From UBA1206 sp041672465 (GTDB taxonomy: Bacteria > Bacillota > Clostridia > Oscillospirales > CAG-382): 64,000 nucleotides of DNA. A program made the position numbers and the translations under genes. This document shows, piece after piece, positions 7,402 to 18,746 of the stretch; positions within the stretch are counted from its first letter, which is position 1, and the number at the start of each line of letters is the position of its first letter. The notes under the pieces are model-generated. The model was not told the DNA's origin and searched no databases. It worked only from the letters and a program-made list of their open reading frames with translations. The stretch lies in contig JBAYZO010000006.1 of assembly GCA_041672465.1 (NCBI GenBank), positions 4,664 through 68,663 on the forward strand. Direction: 5' to 3'.

Positions 7402-9642
7402 ATGCCTCCCAAACTAAAAACAAACCGCCATCTGTACGACGGCGTTTTGGAGCGGGTGAAGGCCTCTTTTGACGCCGAACCGCAGTTTACCTTCAGGTAC
7501 AACTTGTCAAGAGACAACATATATATCGTCGGCGCGGGCGGGGTGGGGAAAAATACCCTTCACTTGTGCGGCGATAAAAAGAATGAAACGGGAAAAACAG
7601 AAATAATAACGCTTTCCATCGCAGATATGGACGATATCGAGTATATTCAGTATGTCGGCTGCGCCGCCATTGAGTACACCTCCGGCGGGGTGAGAAAAGA
7701 GCTTTGCCGAAGCGATATGAAAAACGCCGTCGCCCTTCAAAACACCGTTAAGCGGCTGAAAGCCGTCCGCGACGGCAGGGTTATAGGCGCTATCGACGAA
7801 AACGAGGACTTCACAAGCTGCCCGAACTGCGGCACGCCCTACCGCGCCGGGTCAAAGACCTGCGCCGTCTGCGCCAACCGTAAAAAGCTGTTTATGCGGG
7901 TGATTCCGTTCGCGAAGGACTACAAGTGGCCGATCGCTCTGTCGCTGGTTTTGTTTTTCGCAGTCACGGCAATTAATATTTACGCTCCTTATATAAGCAA
8001 GGAGCTTATCGACGGGTATCTAAGCGTTAAGGACGGACTGCCGGGCCCGGACAGCGGGTTTTTCAAGCTTATTGCCGCCATGGTGGGGGTGGCGTTTTTG
8101 CTGACCCTCCTCCCCATGCTGAGGCAGATAATTCTTGTTAAGGTCGGCAACAAAATTTCGGTCAACCTAAAAGAGGCAGTTTACCGCAAGGTTCAGGAAA
8201 TGTCGCTGGCAGGTATCAGCAAAAGGACGGCGGGGGAAATTATCACCCGGATAACACAGGACACCGACGTCATGAGAGACTTTTTGGTGGCTGTGCTCCC
8301 CGACGTTTTGCGAATCGGGCTGACGTTTATCGGGGTAAGCCTTGTGATGTTCTTTATGAGCTGGCAGCTCACGCTTCTCGTACTCCTCCCCATTCCCTTT
8401 ATAATGATAATGTTTTATTTCCTGCGGACCTTTATGCACTCGATTTTTGTAAGGCAGTGGCATTCGGAATCGGCGGTGAACTCGCTGCTCCACGACGTGT
8501 TTTCGGGGATACGCGTGGTAAAAGTCTTCGGCACCGAAAAATACGAATCCGTGCGGTTTGACAAAGCCGCCAAAAAGGTCGCGGATATATCTAAAAAGAA
8601 CGAAAAGACTTGGAACACAATAATGCCTTTCGCTTTCTTTCTGCTTGGAATCGGCGAGTACGCCGTGCTGTTTTTCGTGGGGGGAAAAATTATCGACGGC
8701 GCTATGACGCTGGGTCAGCTCACTTTGTTTATGAGCTATGTCTATATGATTTACGGCCCGGTAAGACAGGCCGCTTTCTTGCCGAGGCAGTTCGCCAGAG
8801 CCATGACGTCTATGTCAAAGGTGTTCGAGCTCCTTGACGAGCAGCCCGAAGTCGCCGATATAGAAATACCGGTCGAAAGGGATATCATAGGCGACATTCA
8901 TTTTGAGAACGTCCGATTTGGGTATAATAACTATGAGGACGTGCTTAAAAACATCACCGTCGGCATTAACAAAGGTGACATGGTGGGGCTTGTCGGGCGA
9001 AGCGGCGTGGGGAAATCCACCCTTATTAACCTTGTCATGCGCCTTTACGACGTGACGGGCGGGGGAATAAAAATTGACGGCACCGATATCCGCGAATACG
9101 AACAGCACTGCCTTAGGTCGCAAATCGGCGTGGTTTTGCAGGAGACATATCTCTTCCGGGGGACGATATACTCAAACATCGCCTACGCCCTGCCGGGCTG
9201 CACAAAAGAGGACGTTATAAAAGCCTCCAAGCTCGCCAACGCGCACCAGTTTATAATGAAGCTCCCCGACGCCTACAACACCCTTGTGGGGGAAAGAGGG
9301 CAGACGCTCTCGGGCGGAGAAAAGCAAAGAGTGGCAATCGCCCGCGCCGTGCTCCGCAACCCGAGAATACTTATTCTTGACGAGGCGACGGCGTCGCTTG
9401 ACACCATCACCGAAAAGCTTATCCAAGACGCCCTTAACCAGCTTACCTCCGGGAGGACGACTATCGCCATCGCTCACAGGCTCGCCACCCTCCGCAACGC
9501 CACAAAGCTTATAGTGCTTGAAAGGGGCGAGATAGAGGAAGTCGGCACCCATGACGAGCTTTTAGCGAACGGCAAGAGGTATTACAAGCTTGTAATGGCG
9601 CAGAGACAAATGTCGCGGATGTTAAAGACAAAAAAGCGGTGA
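7402..9642 (+). CDS. ABC exporter half-transporter with N-terminal domain and zinc ribbon (second subunit)
   Basis: A 746-residue type I ABC exporter with the same unusual architecture as the gene at 4332: a soluble N-terminal domain of about 135 residues, a zinc ribbon (CPNC, then CAVC), six membrane segments, and a C-terminal ATPase with Walker A GRSGVGKST, Q loop LQETYLFRGT, signature LSGGEKQ, Walker B ILILDEAT and switch His IAHRLA. Both ATPase sites look intact, unlike many heterodimeric exporters with one degenerate site. ATG 7402 has AAGGA 11 bases upstream; a TTG at 7381 is possible but less likely. It probably pairs with the first exporter in one complex together with the DUF1854 protein. 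Confidence 0.85.
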   Translation: MPPKLKTNRHLYDGVLERVKASFDAEPQFTFRYNLSRDNIYIVGAGGVGKNTLHLCGDKKNETGKTEIITLSIADMDDIEYIQYVGCAAIEYTSGGVRKELCRSDMKNAVALQNTVKRLKAVRDGRVIGAIDENEDFTSCPNCGTPYRAGSKTCAVCANRKKLFMRVIPFAKDYKWPIALSLVLFFAVTAINIYAPYISKELIDGYLSVKDGLPGPDSGFFKLIAAMVGVAFLLTLLPMLRQIILVKVGNKISVNLKEAVYRKVQEMSLAGISKRTAGEIITRITQDTDVMRDFLVAVLPDVLRIGLTFIGVSLVMFFMSWQLTLLVLLPIPFIMIMFYFLRTFMHSIFVRQWHSESAVNSLLHDVFSGIRVVKVFGTEKYESVRFDKAAKKVADISKKNEKTWNTIMPFAFFLLGIGEYAVLFFVGGKIIDGAMTLGQLTLFMSYVYMIYGPVRQAAFLPRQFARAMTSMSKVFELLDEQPEVADIEIPVERDIIGDIHFENVRFGYNNYEDVLKNITVGINKGDMVGLVGRSGVGKSTLINLVMRLYDVTGGGIKIDGTDIREYEQHCLRSQIGVVLQETYLFRGTIYSNIAYALPGCTKEDVIKASKLANAHQFIMKLPDAYNTLVGERGQTLSGGEKQRVAIARAVLRNPRILILDEATASLDTITEKLIQDALNQLTSGRTTIAIAHRLATLRNATKLIVLERGEIEEVGTHDELLANGKRYYKLVMAQRQMSRMLKTKKR

Positions 9643-9701
9643 TAAGTTAAAGGCGAACCTTGCAGTCCGCCCTTAAAATAAAACAGGAAGAAATATGGAG
9701 T

Positions 9702-11099
9702 ATGACTAACAAAGAAAAAACAATGGACAAAATCGTTGCCTTTTGCAAAGGCAGGGGGTTTATTTACGGCGGGAGCGAAATATACGGCGGGCTCGCGAAC
9801 ACTTGGGATTACGGCCCGCTTGGCGTTGAGCTGAAAAACAACGTAAAAAAAGCCTGGTGGAAGAAGTTTGTCCAGGAATCCCCTTACAACGTGGGGATTG
9901 ACAGCGCCATACTCATGAACCGCGAGGTTTGGGTGGCGTCGGGGCATATCTCAAGCTTTAACGACCCGCTTATTGACTGCCGTTCCTGCAAGATGAGGCA
10001 TAGAGCCGACAATCTGATAGAGGCTTGGGCAAAAGAAAAAGGGGAAGAAGTCAGCGTCGAAACCCTTGACAACGACGCGATGACTGAATTTATAGCTAAA
10101 AACAATGTCGCCTGCCCCGGCTGCGGCAAGAGCGACTTCACCCCGATAAGAAAATTCAACATGATGTTTAAAACTTTTCAGGGTGTTACCGAGGACGGCG
10201 CAAACGAGGTATACCTCCGCCCCGAGACCGCTCAGGGGATTTTTGTAAACTTTAAAAACATAACCCGTACCACGCGGAAGAAGATACCTTTCGGCGTGTG
10301 CCAGATAGGAAAATCCTTTAGAAACGAGATAACCCCGGGCAACTTCACCTTCCGCACGCGGGAATTTGAGCAAATGGAGCTTGAGTTTTTTTGCAAGCCG
10401 GGTGATGACCTCGAATGGTTTGATTATTGGAAGAATTATTGCCATAACTGGCTTATCGAACTCGGGCTAAAGGACGAAAACCTAAAGCTCCGCGACCACG
10501 ACAAAGCGGAACTTTCGTTTTACTCAAGGGCGACTACCGATTTTGAATACCTGTTCCCCTTTGGCTGGGGGGAGCTGTGGGGGGTCGCCGACAGGACTGA
10601 CTATGATTTGTCCGCCCATATGAAACGCTCGGGCGAGGATCTCACTTATTTTGACCAAGACGAAAACACAAAATATATCCCCTATGTAATAGAACCGTCG
10701 CTCGGCGCCGACAGGGTCACGTTAGCGTTTTTAATCGACGCGTATGACGAGGAGGAAGTCCCGGACACCGCCGGCGAAACCCGCGCGGTGCTTAGGCTCC
10801 ACCCGGCGCTGTCCCCGTTCAAGGCGGCGGTGCTTCCGCTTTCAAAAAAGCTTTCCCCAAGGGCCCGCGAGGTTCACGCTCTGCTCTCAAAGTATTTTAT
10901 GACCGATTACGATGAGTCGGGCTCCATAGGCAAGCGGTACAGACGGCAGGACGAGATTGGCACGCCGTTTTGCGTGACATTTGACTTTGATTCCGAAACC
11001 GACGGGAGCGTAACCGTCCGCGACAGGGACACCATGGCGCAGGAAAGGCTTAAAATAAGCGAGGTCAAGGCGTATATAGAAGAAAAAATAATTTTTTAA
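9702..11099 (+). CDS. glyS: Glycyl-tRNA synthetase (single-chain, dimeric type)
   Basis: Class II synthetase charging tRNA-Gly, 465 residues, the usual length for the single-polypeptide bacterial type. N-terminal motif 1 region YGGLANTWDYGPLG; inserted region with CRSC and CPGC pairs; motif 2 around FRNEITPGNF and FRTREFEQMELEFF; motif 3 near PSLGADRV; C-terminal anticodon-binding domain. ATG 9702 has AGGAAG 11 bases upstream; the open frame also contains a TTG at 9660. It lies 59 bases after the ABC exporter on the same strand and ends in a strong terminator. No T-box leader was found upstream, so it may be read through from the exporter operon. Confidence 0.95.
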   Translation: MTNKEKTMDKIVAFCKGRGFIYGGSEIYGGLANTWDYGPLGVELKNNVKKAWWKKFVQESPYNVGIDSAILMNREVWVASGHISSFNDPLIDCRSCKMRHRADNLIEAWAKEKGEEVSVETLDNDAMTEFIAKNNVACPGCGKSDFTPIRKFNMMFKTFQGVTEDGANEVYLRPETAQGIFVNFKNITRTTRKKIPFGVCQIGKSFRNEITPGNFTFRTREFEQMELEFFCKPGDDLEWFDYWKNYCHNWLIELGLKDENLKLRDHDKAELSFYSRATTDFEYLFPFGWGELWGVADRTDYDLSAHMKRSGEDLTYFDQDENTKYIPYVIEPSLGADRVTLAFLIDAYDEEEVPDTAGETRAVLRLHPALSPFKAAVLPLSKKLSPRAREVHALLSKYFMTDYDESGSIGKRYRRQDEIGTPFCVTFDFDSETDGSVTVRDRDTMAQERLKISEVKAYIEEKIIF

Positions 11100-11114
11100 T
11101 ATATTTAATAAAAC

Positions 11115-11159
11115 AACCGGGCGGGTTTTGGCTTTTGCCGTATACCGCCCGGTTTTTTT
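11115..11159 (+). terminator. Rho-independent terminator of glyS
   Basis: AACCGGGCGG (11115-11124) pairs perfectly with CCGCCCGGTT (11145-11154 approx.) and is followed by a run of T. It ends the exporter-glyS block. Confidence 0.9.
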
Positions 11160-11277
11160 ACCGCTGTTCGCGTTTTAAAACTCAAAGGGCTCTTCGGGCG
11201 TAAAACCCGAAAAACCCTTTGGAAAACAACTTTGCCTTATATTTAAGGCGTATTCGCAAGCGCTTGGCTTGGTTTTA

Positions 11278-12114
11278 TTACCTGCCGCCACCGCAGCGAT
11301 CGTCGCGGGGGCGCGGGGGGTCCGCGTAGGGGTAGAACTCATCAAACGGGAACGCCATCTTGCCGAACACAGAGCAAGGGTCGGTGCCGCCGTGGGGGGT
11401 GGATTCTTTTTCCGGCAGACAGTAGTTGCAGGCCGGGAGTATGAGCTGAACGGGGCGCTCCATGCGAATGACGGTGAACATTCCTATTGTGACATACACT
11501 CTTTTTGAACCTATATCCTCGACAAAACACCCCTCAAAGCAATTTCTTATGCTGTCGGGTATGGCGTCGACGGAAATGCAGCAGTTCCCGAAAGGACGGC
11601 AGCGCTCGTGCACCTTGGTGTCAAGGCAAACGGGGGAGGCCGCTTCCACGGTCACTATGGGGAGAGTTGGCTCTACCTTGCAGTTAAACTCAATCGGAGG
11701 GGGGCAGAAGGTATTGTGATAGGGGTCGGACGTAAATACCGAAACGTTCTTTTCGCTTCCGTAGAGAATGATTTTCTTGTCGAAAACCGCGAGCCCTTTA
11801 ACCATTTCAACCTTACCCATGCACATACAGCACTCAAGCTTTACGCAGAAGTAGAAACGGATGAGAACCTGATAAAACCCCTTGTTAAAGGGAATGGGTT
11901 CCAGGCTTATATGGGTGTTAATAACCTCCACGCTTTTGCAGCGAATAGCGGTGGCTCTGTCAATTATCTCCTGATAACAGTCGCAGAAGTGGACTCTGAC
12001 ATCTTCCAGACAATCCTTATCTTTCGCGGAATCAAAAACCTTATTCACGCTGATGCAGCAAAGCGGGTCGGAGGGCTTCCCGCAAAAGCAGCGGGAAGGC
12101 GTTTTGTCAACCAT
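11278..12114 (-). CDS. Conserved Cys-rich hypothetical protein
   Basis: A 278-residue protein with 24 cysteines, including CFC, LCC, CDC, ECCMCM and NCC clusters, and no signal peptide or membrane segment. The N-terminal DKDCLEDVRVHFCDCYQ region resembles Cys-rich proteins met in clostridial genomes, some suspected of being spore-surface proteins; that link is inference. The C-terminus is Pro/Arg/Gly-rich. ATG 12114 has AGGAGG about 8 bases upstream. It stands alone, opposite to glyS and separated from the opp terminator by about 190 bases. Function is not known; structural disulfide-linked coat or metal binding are both possible. Confidence 0.7.
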   Translation of the reverse strand: MVDKTPSRCFCGKPSDPLCCISVNKVFDSAKDKDCLEDVRVHFCDCYQEIIDRATAIRCKSVEVINTHISLEPIPFNKGFYQVLIRFYFCVKLECCMCMGKVEMVKGLAVFDKKIILYGSEKNVSVFTSDPYHNTFCPPPIEFNCKVEPTLPIVTVEAASPVCLDTKVHERCRPFGNCCISVDAIPDSIRNCFEGCFVEDIGSKRVYVTIGMFTVIRMERPVQLILPACNYCLPEKESTPHGGTDPCSVFGKMAFPFDEFYPYADPPRPRDDRCGGGR

Positions 12115-12297
12115 TTATATACCTCCTAAGTAATATACGGAAAATTCCTTCTCCTTGTAACAGGTTATGCCGTTACGTACGATTTGTGAAAATTTTGTAG
12201 AAAAGACAGAAAAGAAATTTATTTGTATAAAAATGGCGACAGGTTGTTTTTTATTATATATATTATTCGGTACAATACAATTTGCCTCGGAGGCAAT

Positions 12298-12323
12298 AAA
12301 AAAATCGTCTAAGCAGACGATTT
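12298..12323 (-). terminator. Rho-independent terminator of the opp operon, overlapping the last codons
   Basis: AAATCGTCT pairs with AGACGATTT (9 bp, 4-base loop) followed on the minus strand by seven T. The stop codon of the DUF3899-like gene (12309-12311) sits at the stem-loop junction, so the hairpin is also coding sequence. Confidence 0.85.
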
Positions 12324-12749
12324 GTTAAAGAGCAGTAAAAAAATAACGGCGAGCAAAAGATAAACCAACCCGGCGAATATGAGGTGAAGATATTCCCGCT
12401 TTTTTTCGCTCATCGCCAGACGGTATTCATAAAAATCGCGGTAGGTTCGTTTTTCCTTTGAAATATCCCTTTTAAAGAGCAAAAAAAACGTTCTTATGCC
12501 GTAACGCAGCATATCAAACGTCCCCTGAGCCGAAATAACCGTCAACATACCTATACCGATAAACAAAACGCCGGGGATTAAAAAGGAATCCGAAAGCCGC
12601 CTTAAAGTTTGGGGCATGTCTTCCCCCCTGCCGCCGTACAGGGCGAAAACCCCCGCGAAAATAAGCCCGCCGACGCTAAGCGAGACAATAAAAGGAATAA
12701 GATTCTTTATTCTGTCTCTGATTCTGCTTTCGGCGGGTTTTGGTTTCAT
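12309..12749 (-). CDS. DUF3899-like small membrane protein at the end of the opp operon
   Basis: A 146-residue integral membrane protein with hydrophobic segments at about residues 20-40, 58-78 and 121-142 and a basic linker between the last two. It resembles DUF3899 proteins, which have no defined function. ATG 12749 overlaps the oppF stop as ATGA; this start is preferred over a TTG further upstream. Being the last gene of the peptide importer operon suggests an accessory role in that system, which is only inferred from position. Confidence 0.65.
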   Translation of the reverse strand: MKPKPAESRIRDRIKNLIPFIVSLSVGGLIFAGVFALYGGRGEDMPQTLRRLSDSFLIPGVLFIGIGMLTVISAQGTFDMLRYGIRTFFLLFKRDISKEKRTYRDFYEYRLAMSEKKREYLHLIFAGLVYLLLAVIFLLLFNKSSA

Positions 12750-13802
12750 GGCTTGTCTTTGGCTTCCCGGGATTTTTTGCAAGCTTCCTCCTCGGCGGAG
12801 TTGCAGAGGACGAAATGCCCGGGCGTGACTTCCCTAAGCGTGGGTTTATCGGTTGAATAGTCGTGGTCAAGGGCGGGCTCGTATTTCAGCCTGACCCTCT
12901 TTTTTTCATACAGCGGGTCGGGGAGGGGTATCGCCGACAGCAGCGCTTTGGTGTAGGGGTGGTACGGATGGGCGAAAAGCTCGTCGGTGTCGGCGAGTTC
13001 CACCATTTTGCCGTAGTACATAACGGCGATTCGGTCCGAAAAATACTTGACCACCGAGAGGTCATGGGCGATAAACATTATCGTAAGCCCCATTTTAACC
13101 CGCAGGTCGTTGAGCAGGTTTATTATTTGCGCCTGTATCGAGACGTCAAGCGCCGAGATAGGCTCGTCGGCTATTATGAGTTCCGGCTCAAGCGCCATGG
13201 CGCGGGCGATGCCGATACGCTGTTTTTGCCCGCCCGAAAACTCATGCGGATAGCGTTCGGCGTGTTCGGGAACAAGCCCAACCATATCAAGCATTTCTCC
13301 CACGCGCTTGTCAATATAGGCTTTGTCGTTTTTACCTTTAATAATCAGCCCTTCGGATATTATTTCCCTGACCGTCATCCGCGGGTTGAGCGACGCGACG
13401 GGATCTTGGAAGATCATTTGCATTTTAGTCATTATACCGGCGTTTTTCACCTCGGCGACTTCTTTTTTAGCCCTTGTTATTTCAAGCTGTTTTTCTCTCG
13501 CCTCTTTAGTTTTTCCCGCTCTGCGGAGCTTTGCCAGCTGCTTTTTCTTCTCGTTGATCCCGCTGCTTATGCGATGGCCTTTAAAGAAAATATCCCCGCC
13601 GGTGATTTCGTACAACTTAATGATATCCCTGCCTGTGGTCGTCTTCCCGCAGCCGGATTCCCCGACCATGCCGAACACCTCGCCTTTTTTTATAAAGAAC
13701 GAAATGTCGTCGACAGCCTTGACCACCGATCCCCTGCCCAGCTTAAAATATTGTTTTAAATGCTCTACCCGGAGGATTATTTCTCTGTTATCATTGTCGT
13801 TA

Positions 13803-13810
<8 letters not shown>
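12746..13810 (-). CDS. oppF: Oligopeptide ABC importer ATPase OppF/DppF
   Basis: A 354-residue cytoplasmic ATPase of the peptide/nickel importer family, pairing with OppD. Walker A GESGCGKTT near residue 54, Q loop MIFQDPVASLNP, signature FSGGQKQRIG, Walker B LIIADEPISALD, switch His FIAHD. Between Walker A and the Q loop is an extra basic helical segment of about 40 residues (KKKQLAKLRRAGKTKEAREK). The C-terminal region keeps two Cys. ATG 13810 overlaps the oppD stop by 8 bases. The family is clear; peptide specificity is not readable. Confidence 0.92.
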
Positions 13811-15926
<2,116 letters not shown>

Positions 15927-15929
15927 GAT

Positions 15930-17432
15930 TTATTCCTCCGTTCCCCTAAGCGACGGGTTAAACGCGTCGCGAAGTCCGTTGCCGAAGAGGTTAAACGAAA
16001 TCATTAGTAACGAGATAACGAGCGACGGCCAAAAAATGATATGCGGGAAGTTCATAAGCGACCCCTGACCGTTTGCCAGCATGGCGCCGAGCGACGTGGT
16101 GTTTTTGCCCTGTAGGTTTACGATCCCGAGATATGACAAAAACGATTCTGAAAATATAACGCCGGGGATAACAAGCACCGAGGAAGTAATTATGGTTCCG
16201 ATGGCGTTTGGGAAGATATGCTTGAACATAATCCGCGCGTCGCCCGCGCCGAGAGTCCTTGCCGCCAGCACATATTCCTGCCCCTTAAAGCGGTAAAACT
16301 GAGTTCTGACGCGGTAGGCGGTTCCCAGCCAGCCGGTGAGCACAAAGGCGAACAGCAGCGCGGTAAACGCCGAAACCTTGCCGGTTCTGACAAGGTGGAG
16401 CTGGAACAGCGTCGCCACCACCAAAAACGGCACCTCGTTTAGGATATCCGAAATCCTTTCCATTATTAGGTCTATCCAGCCGCCGTAATAACCCTCGACA
16501 GCCCCGTAAATGGCGCCGATAATAAAGTTGATAATAGAAACAAAAACCGAAAGCAGCAGCGAAAGCCTGATTCCGTAAGCGAGGCGAACCATGATGTCGT
16601 ATCCCTGCGTGTCGGTGCCCAAGATATATTGCGGCTCATTGCCGTTTTGATATATATAGTAATTGTAATAAAGGATCCTCACCCTGTACTGCTTCGGGGC
16701 GTCTTTTTCGCTTGAGGCAATCGGGGTTTCGTAAAGTATATCGCCGTTTTTGTCGCGCTTGTAGTTGTCAACGTAAACGCCGTTTTTAGCCTCCGTGTAC
16801 CACATATTGGCGTCGTTTTCGGAAAGCGGGACGTCAAGCACGGGATAAATAATGGTCAGTCCGGATTCTTTCTCCCACGCTATGATGGCGTCATATTCTT
16901 TTTGAGTGATTTGTTTAAATTGAAATCCTTCCTGATAGTAGACCTCAACATCCACATTATAATATGTCTTGCCGGCGTCAACGGTTGCGGAATAACTCTT
17001 TACGGGGTTATATTTATTTGCGGCGGCTATATCAAAAGAAGCATTTTTGTCTGTTTCTTTATTAAAAGTGGCGGCTACGCCTATGCCATAGATATAATTA
17101 AATTCATTTTGGTTGACCGTTTTATGAGTAATAGCGGTGCCGAGCCCTATTTTTGAGAGCAGAAAGCTCCTCGCGGTCTTTTTTTTATAGGTTATGTCGC
17201 TCTCGTACACCGCGTGGTTGGAAAAAAGCGGGGCAAGCAAGCCGAAAAGCACTATTACAATTATTATAATGGCGGCGACGACCGACGATTTATTTTTTCT
17301 GAACCTTATCCAAGCGTCTTTAAAATATCCGATCGGTTTTGTCTCGAACTTTAAGTCGTGTATATTTTTATCAAGCTGGGCAAACTCAAAAGCCCCTTTT
17401 TCAATCGGTTCCCTGTATTCGTTCGGACTCAT
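15930..17432 (-). CDS. oppC: Oligopeptide ABC importer permease OppC with large extracytoplasmic insertion
   Basis: Inner-membrane permease, 500 residues against about 300 for the family. A cytoplasmic N-terminus and the first membrane helix (about 47-70) are followed by about 200 extra residues rich in Tyr, Asn and Asp (about 72-275), predicted outside the membrane. Then come the remaining permease helices, with the EAA loop around YVLAARTLGAGDARIMFKHI. The last helices are normal. ATG 17432 overlaps the oppB stop as ATGA. The insertion faces the side where OppA docks, so an interaction with the oversized OppA is a reasonable inference. Confidence 0.9.
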   Translation of the reverse strand: MSPNEYREPIEKGAFEFAQLDKNIHDLKFETKPIGYFKDAWIRFRKNKSSVVAAIIIIVIVLFGLLAPLFSNHAVYESDITYKKKTARSFLLSKIGLGTAITHKTVNQNEFNYIYGIGVAATFNKETDKNASFDIAAANKYNPVKSYSATVDAGKTYYNVDVEVYYQEGFQFKQITQKEYDAIIAWEKESGLTIIYPVLDVPLSENDANMWYTEAKNGVYVDNYKRDKNGDILYETPIASSEKDAPKQYRVRILYYNYYIYQNGNEPQYILGTDTQGYDIMVRLAYGIRLSLLLSVFVSIINFIIGAIYGAVEGYYGGWIDLIMERISDILNEVPFLVVATLFQLHLVRTGKVSAFTALLFAFVLTGWLGTAYRVRTQFYRFKGQEYVLAARTLGAGDARIMFKHIFPNAIGTIITSSVLVIPGVIFSESFLSYLGIVNLQGKNTTSLGAMLANGQGSLMNFPHIIFWPSLVISLLMISFNLFGNGLRDAFNPSLRGTEE

Positions 17433-18409
17433 TGTTTTTTCGCCCCCATTCTTATGCGCGGGTCAATAAACCCATAACTTAAGTCAATTAGTATTGACGC
17501 CGCAAGCCCTATAAAGGTATAAAACATCCCCACCGCCATAAACACGTCATAGTCGAGAAGCGATATCGCCTTGACATAAATTGGCCCGATGCCGGGAATC
17601 GCGAAAATTTGCTCGATAATGATCGAGCCGCCGAGCACCCCGACAAACGAACCGATTATCGCGGGCAAAATCGGCACCATCGCGTTGCGGAGAGCGTGGC
17701 GGCGGGTTGCCTGCGATTTTGATAGTCCTTTTGTGCGGGCGAGCAGCATATAGTCGCTGGTAAGCGTTTCGGTAAGTTCGGCGCGGGTGAATCTGGTCAG
17801 CCCGGCAATACTGCCGAAAGACAGCGCGAGCACGGGGAGGATTTGCGACCTGAACATGATCCAAGTGAAATAAGACCCCCCCGCCTCCCTGAGGGATGCT
17901 TGAATAATCGGCAGAAGTCCTAATTTATACGCGATAAAATACTGGACGATAAAGGCGTAAACATAACTTGGCACCGAATAAAAAACCATAGTGAGGGTGG
18001 AAAGCGTGTAGTCCTGCCATTTGTTCTTTTTGAGCGCCGAATAAATGCCTATAAGAATACCTATGGGCACCGAGAAAATAAGGGAGTAGGTGTTTACCAG
18101 CACCGTCGGCAGCAGTCTTGAAAAAATAACGTCGTTGACTGTCGAGAGGCGGTCAATCTTCCATGAAGTTCCCCAATCCCATTTTGTTATTATATTTTTA
18201 GCGTATATTCTAAGCTGTTCCAAGATAGGTTTGTTATACCCCAGCGCCTCTCTGCGAGCTTCCTCAACCGCGGCCTGATCGGCATACATAGCGTCTTCCC
18301 TTGAGTTGTCAAGCGCTTTTATAAGAACAAAACATATTGTAAAAATAATAACAAACGTCAGCAGCATCAGCAGTATGCGCTTTAAGATATATAGTATCAT
18401 ATCGTTCAT
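17429..18409 (-). CDS. oppB: Oligopeptide ABC importer permease OppB
   Basis: A 326-residue permease of normal length, forming the channel with OppC. N-terminal membrane helix LLMLLTFVIIFTICFVLI, then about 90 extracytoplasmic residues, then five helices; the EAA loop is visible around YMLLARTKGLSKSQATRRHA. AGGAGA lies about 11 bases before ATG 18409. It is the first gene after the gap that separates it from oppA. Confidence 0.92.
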   Translation of the reverse strand: MNDMILYILKRILLMLLTFVIIFTICFVLIKALDNSREDAMYADQAAVEEARREALGYNKPILEQLRIYAKNIITKWDWGTSWKIDRLSTVNDVIFSRLLPTVLVNTYSLIFSVPIGILIGIYSALKKNKWQDYTLSTLTMVFYSVPSYVYAFIVQYFIAYKLGLLPIIQASLREAGGSYFTWIMFRSQILPVLALSFGSIAGLTRFTRAELTETLTSDYMLLARTKGLSKSQATRRHALRNAMVPILPAIIGSFVGVLGGSIIIEQIFAIPGIGPIYVKAISLLDYDVFMAVGMFYTFIGLAASILIDLSYGFIDPRIRMGAKKQ

Positions 18410-18746
18410 ATATCTTTGTTTCTCCTGTTTCTGGTTCTACACGATTACGCCCTTTTTTACACAAACAGACAATCTAACGCCGGAACTCAGCTTAAAAACA
18501 ATCTTATGTTATATGTTATATGTTATACTAAAGACGGCTTTTATATTATAAATTCCGCTAAAAGGCAATAATCAGGAAAATTTATCCGCAATGATAAGAA
18601 AAATTTGTTTTACTAAAGACAGGGCGTAAACATACGCCCTGTCTTTAAGCGTCTCGGTTACAAACAGTTTAATAGATTTTTACCGGGCTTCAGACCGACT
18701 CGCGGCAATAAAGCCGGCAATAGTAATAATCTAATATAAGTATCTG
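18410..18746. other. oppA-oppB intergenic region with a stem-loop
   Basis: No gene seen. It contains a perfect inverted repeat, AAAGACAGGGCGT with ACGCCCTGTCTTT (18615-18646, 6-base loop). Neither flank has a strong T run, so it probably limits read-through or stabilises oppA mRNA, giving more OppA than permease, as is usual for binding-protein operons (inference). Confidence 0.6.

Noticed and set aside
9643..9701. T-box leader before glyS
   Set aside because: Only about 60 bases separate it from the exporter gene and no T-box sequence is visible.
11184..11221. AAAGGG...CCCTTT hairpin between glyS and the Cys-rich gene
   Set aside because: An internal bulge and lack of a T run make it a weak terminator; it is not listed as a feature.
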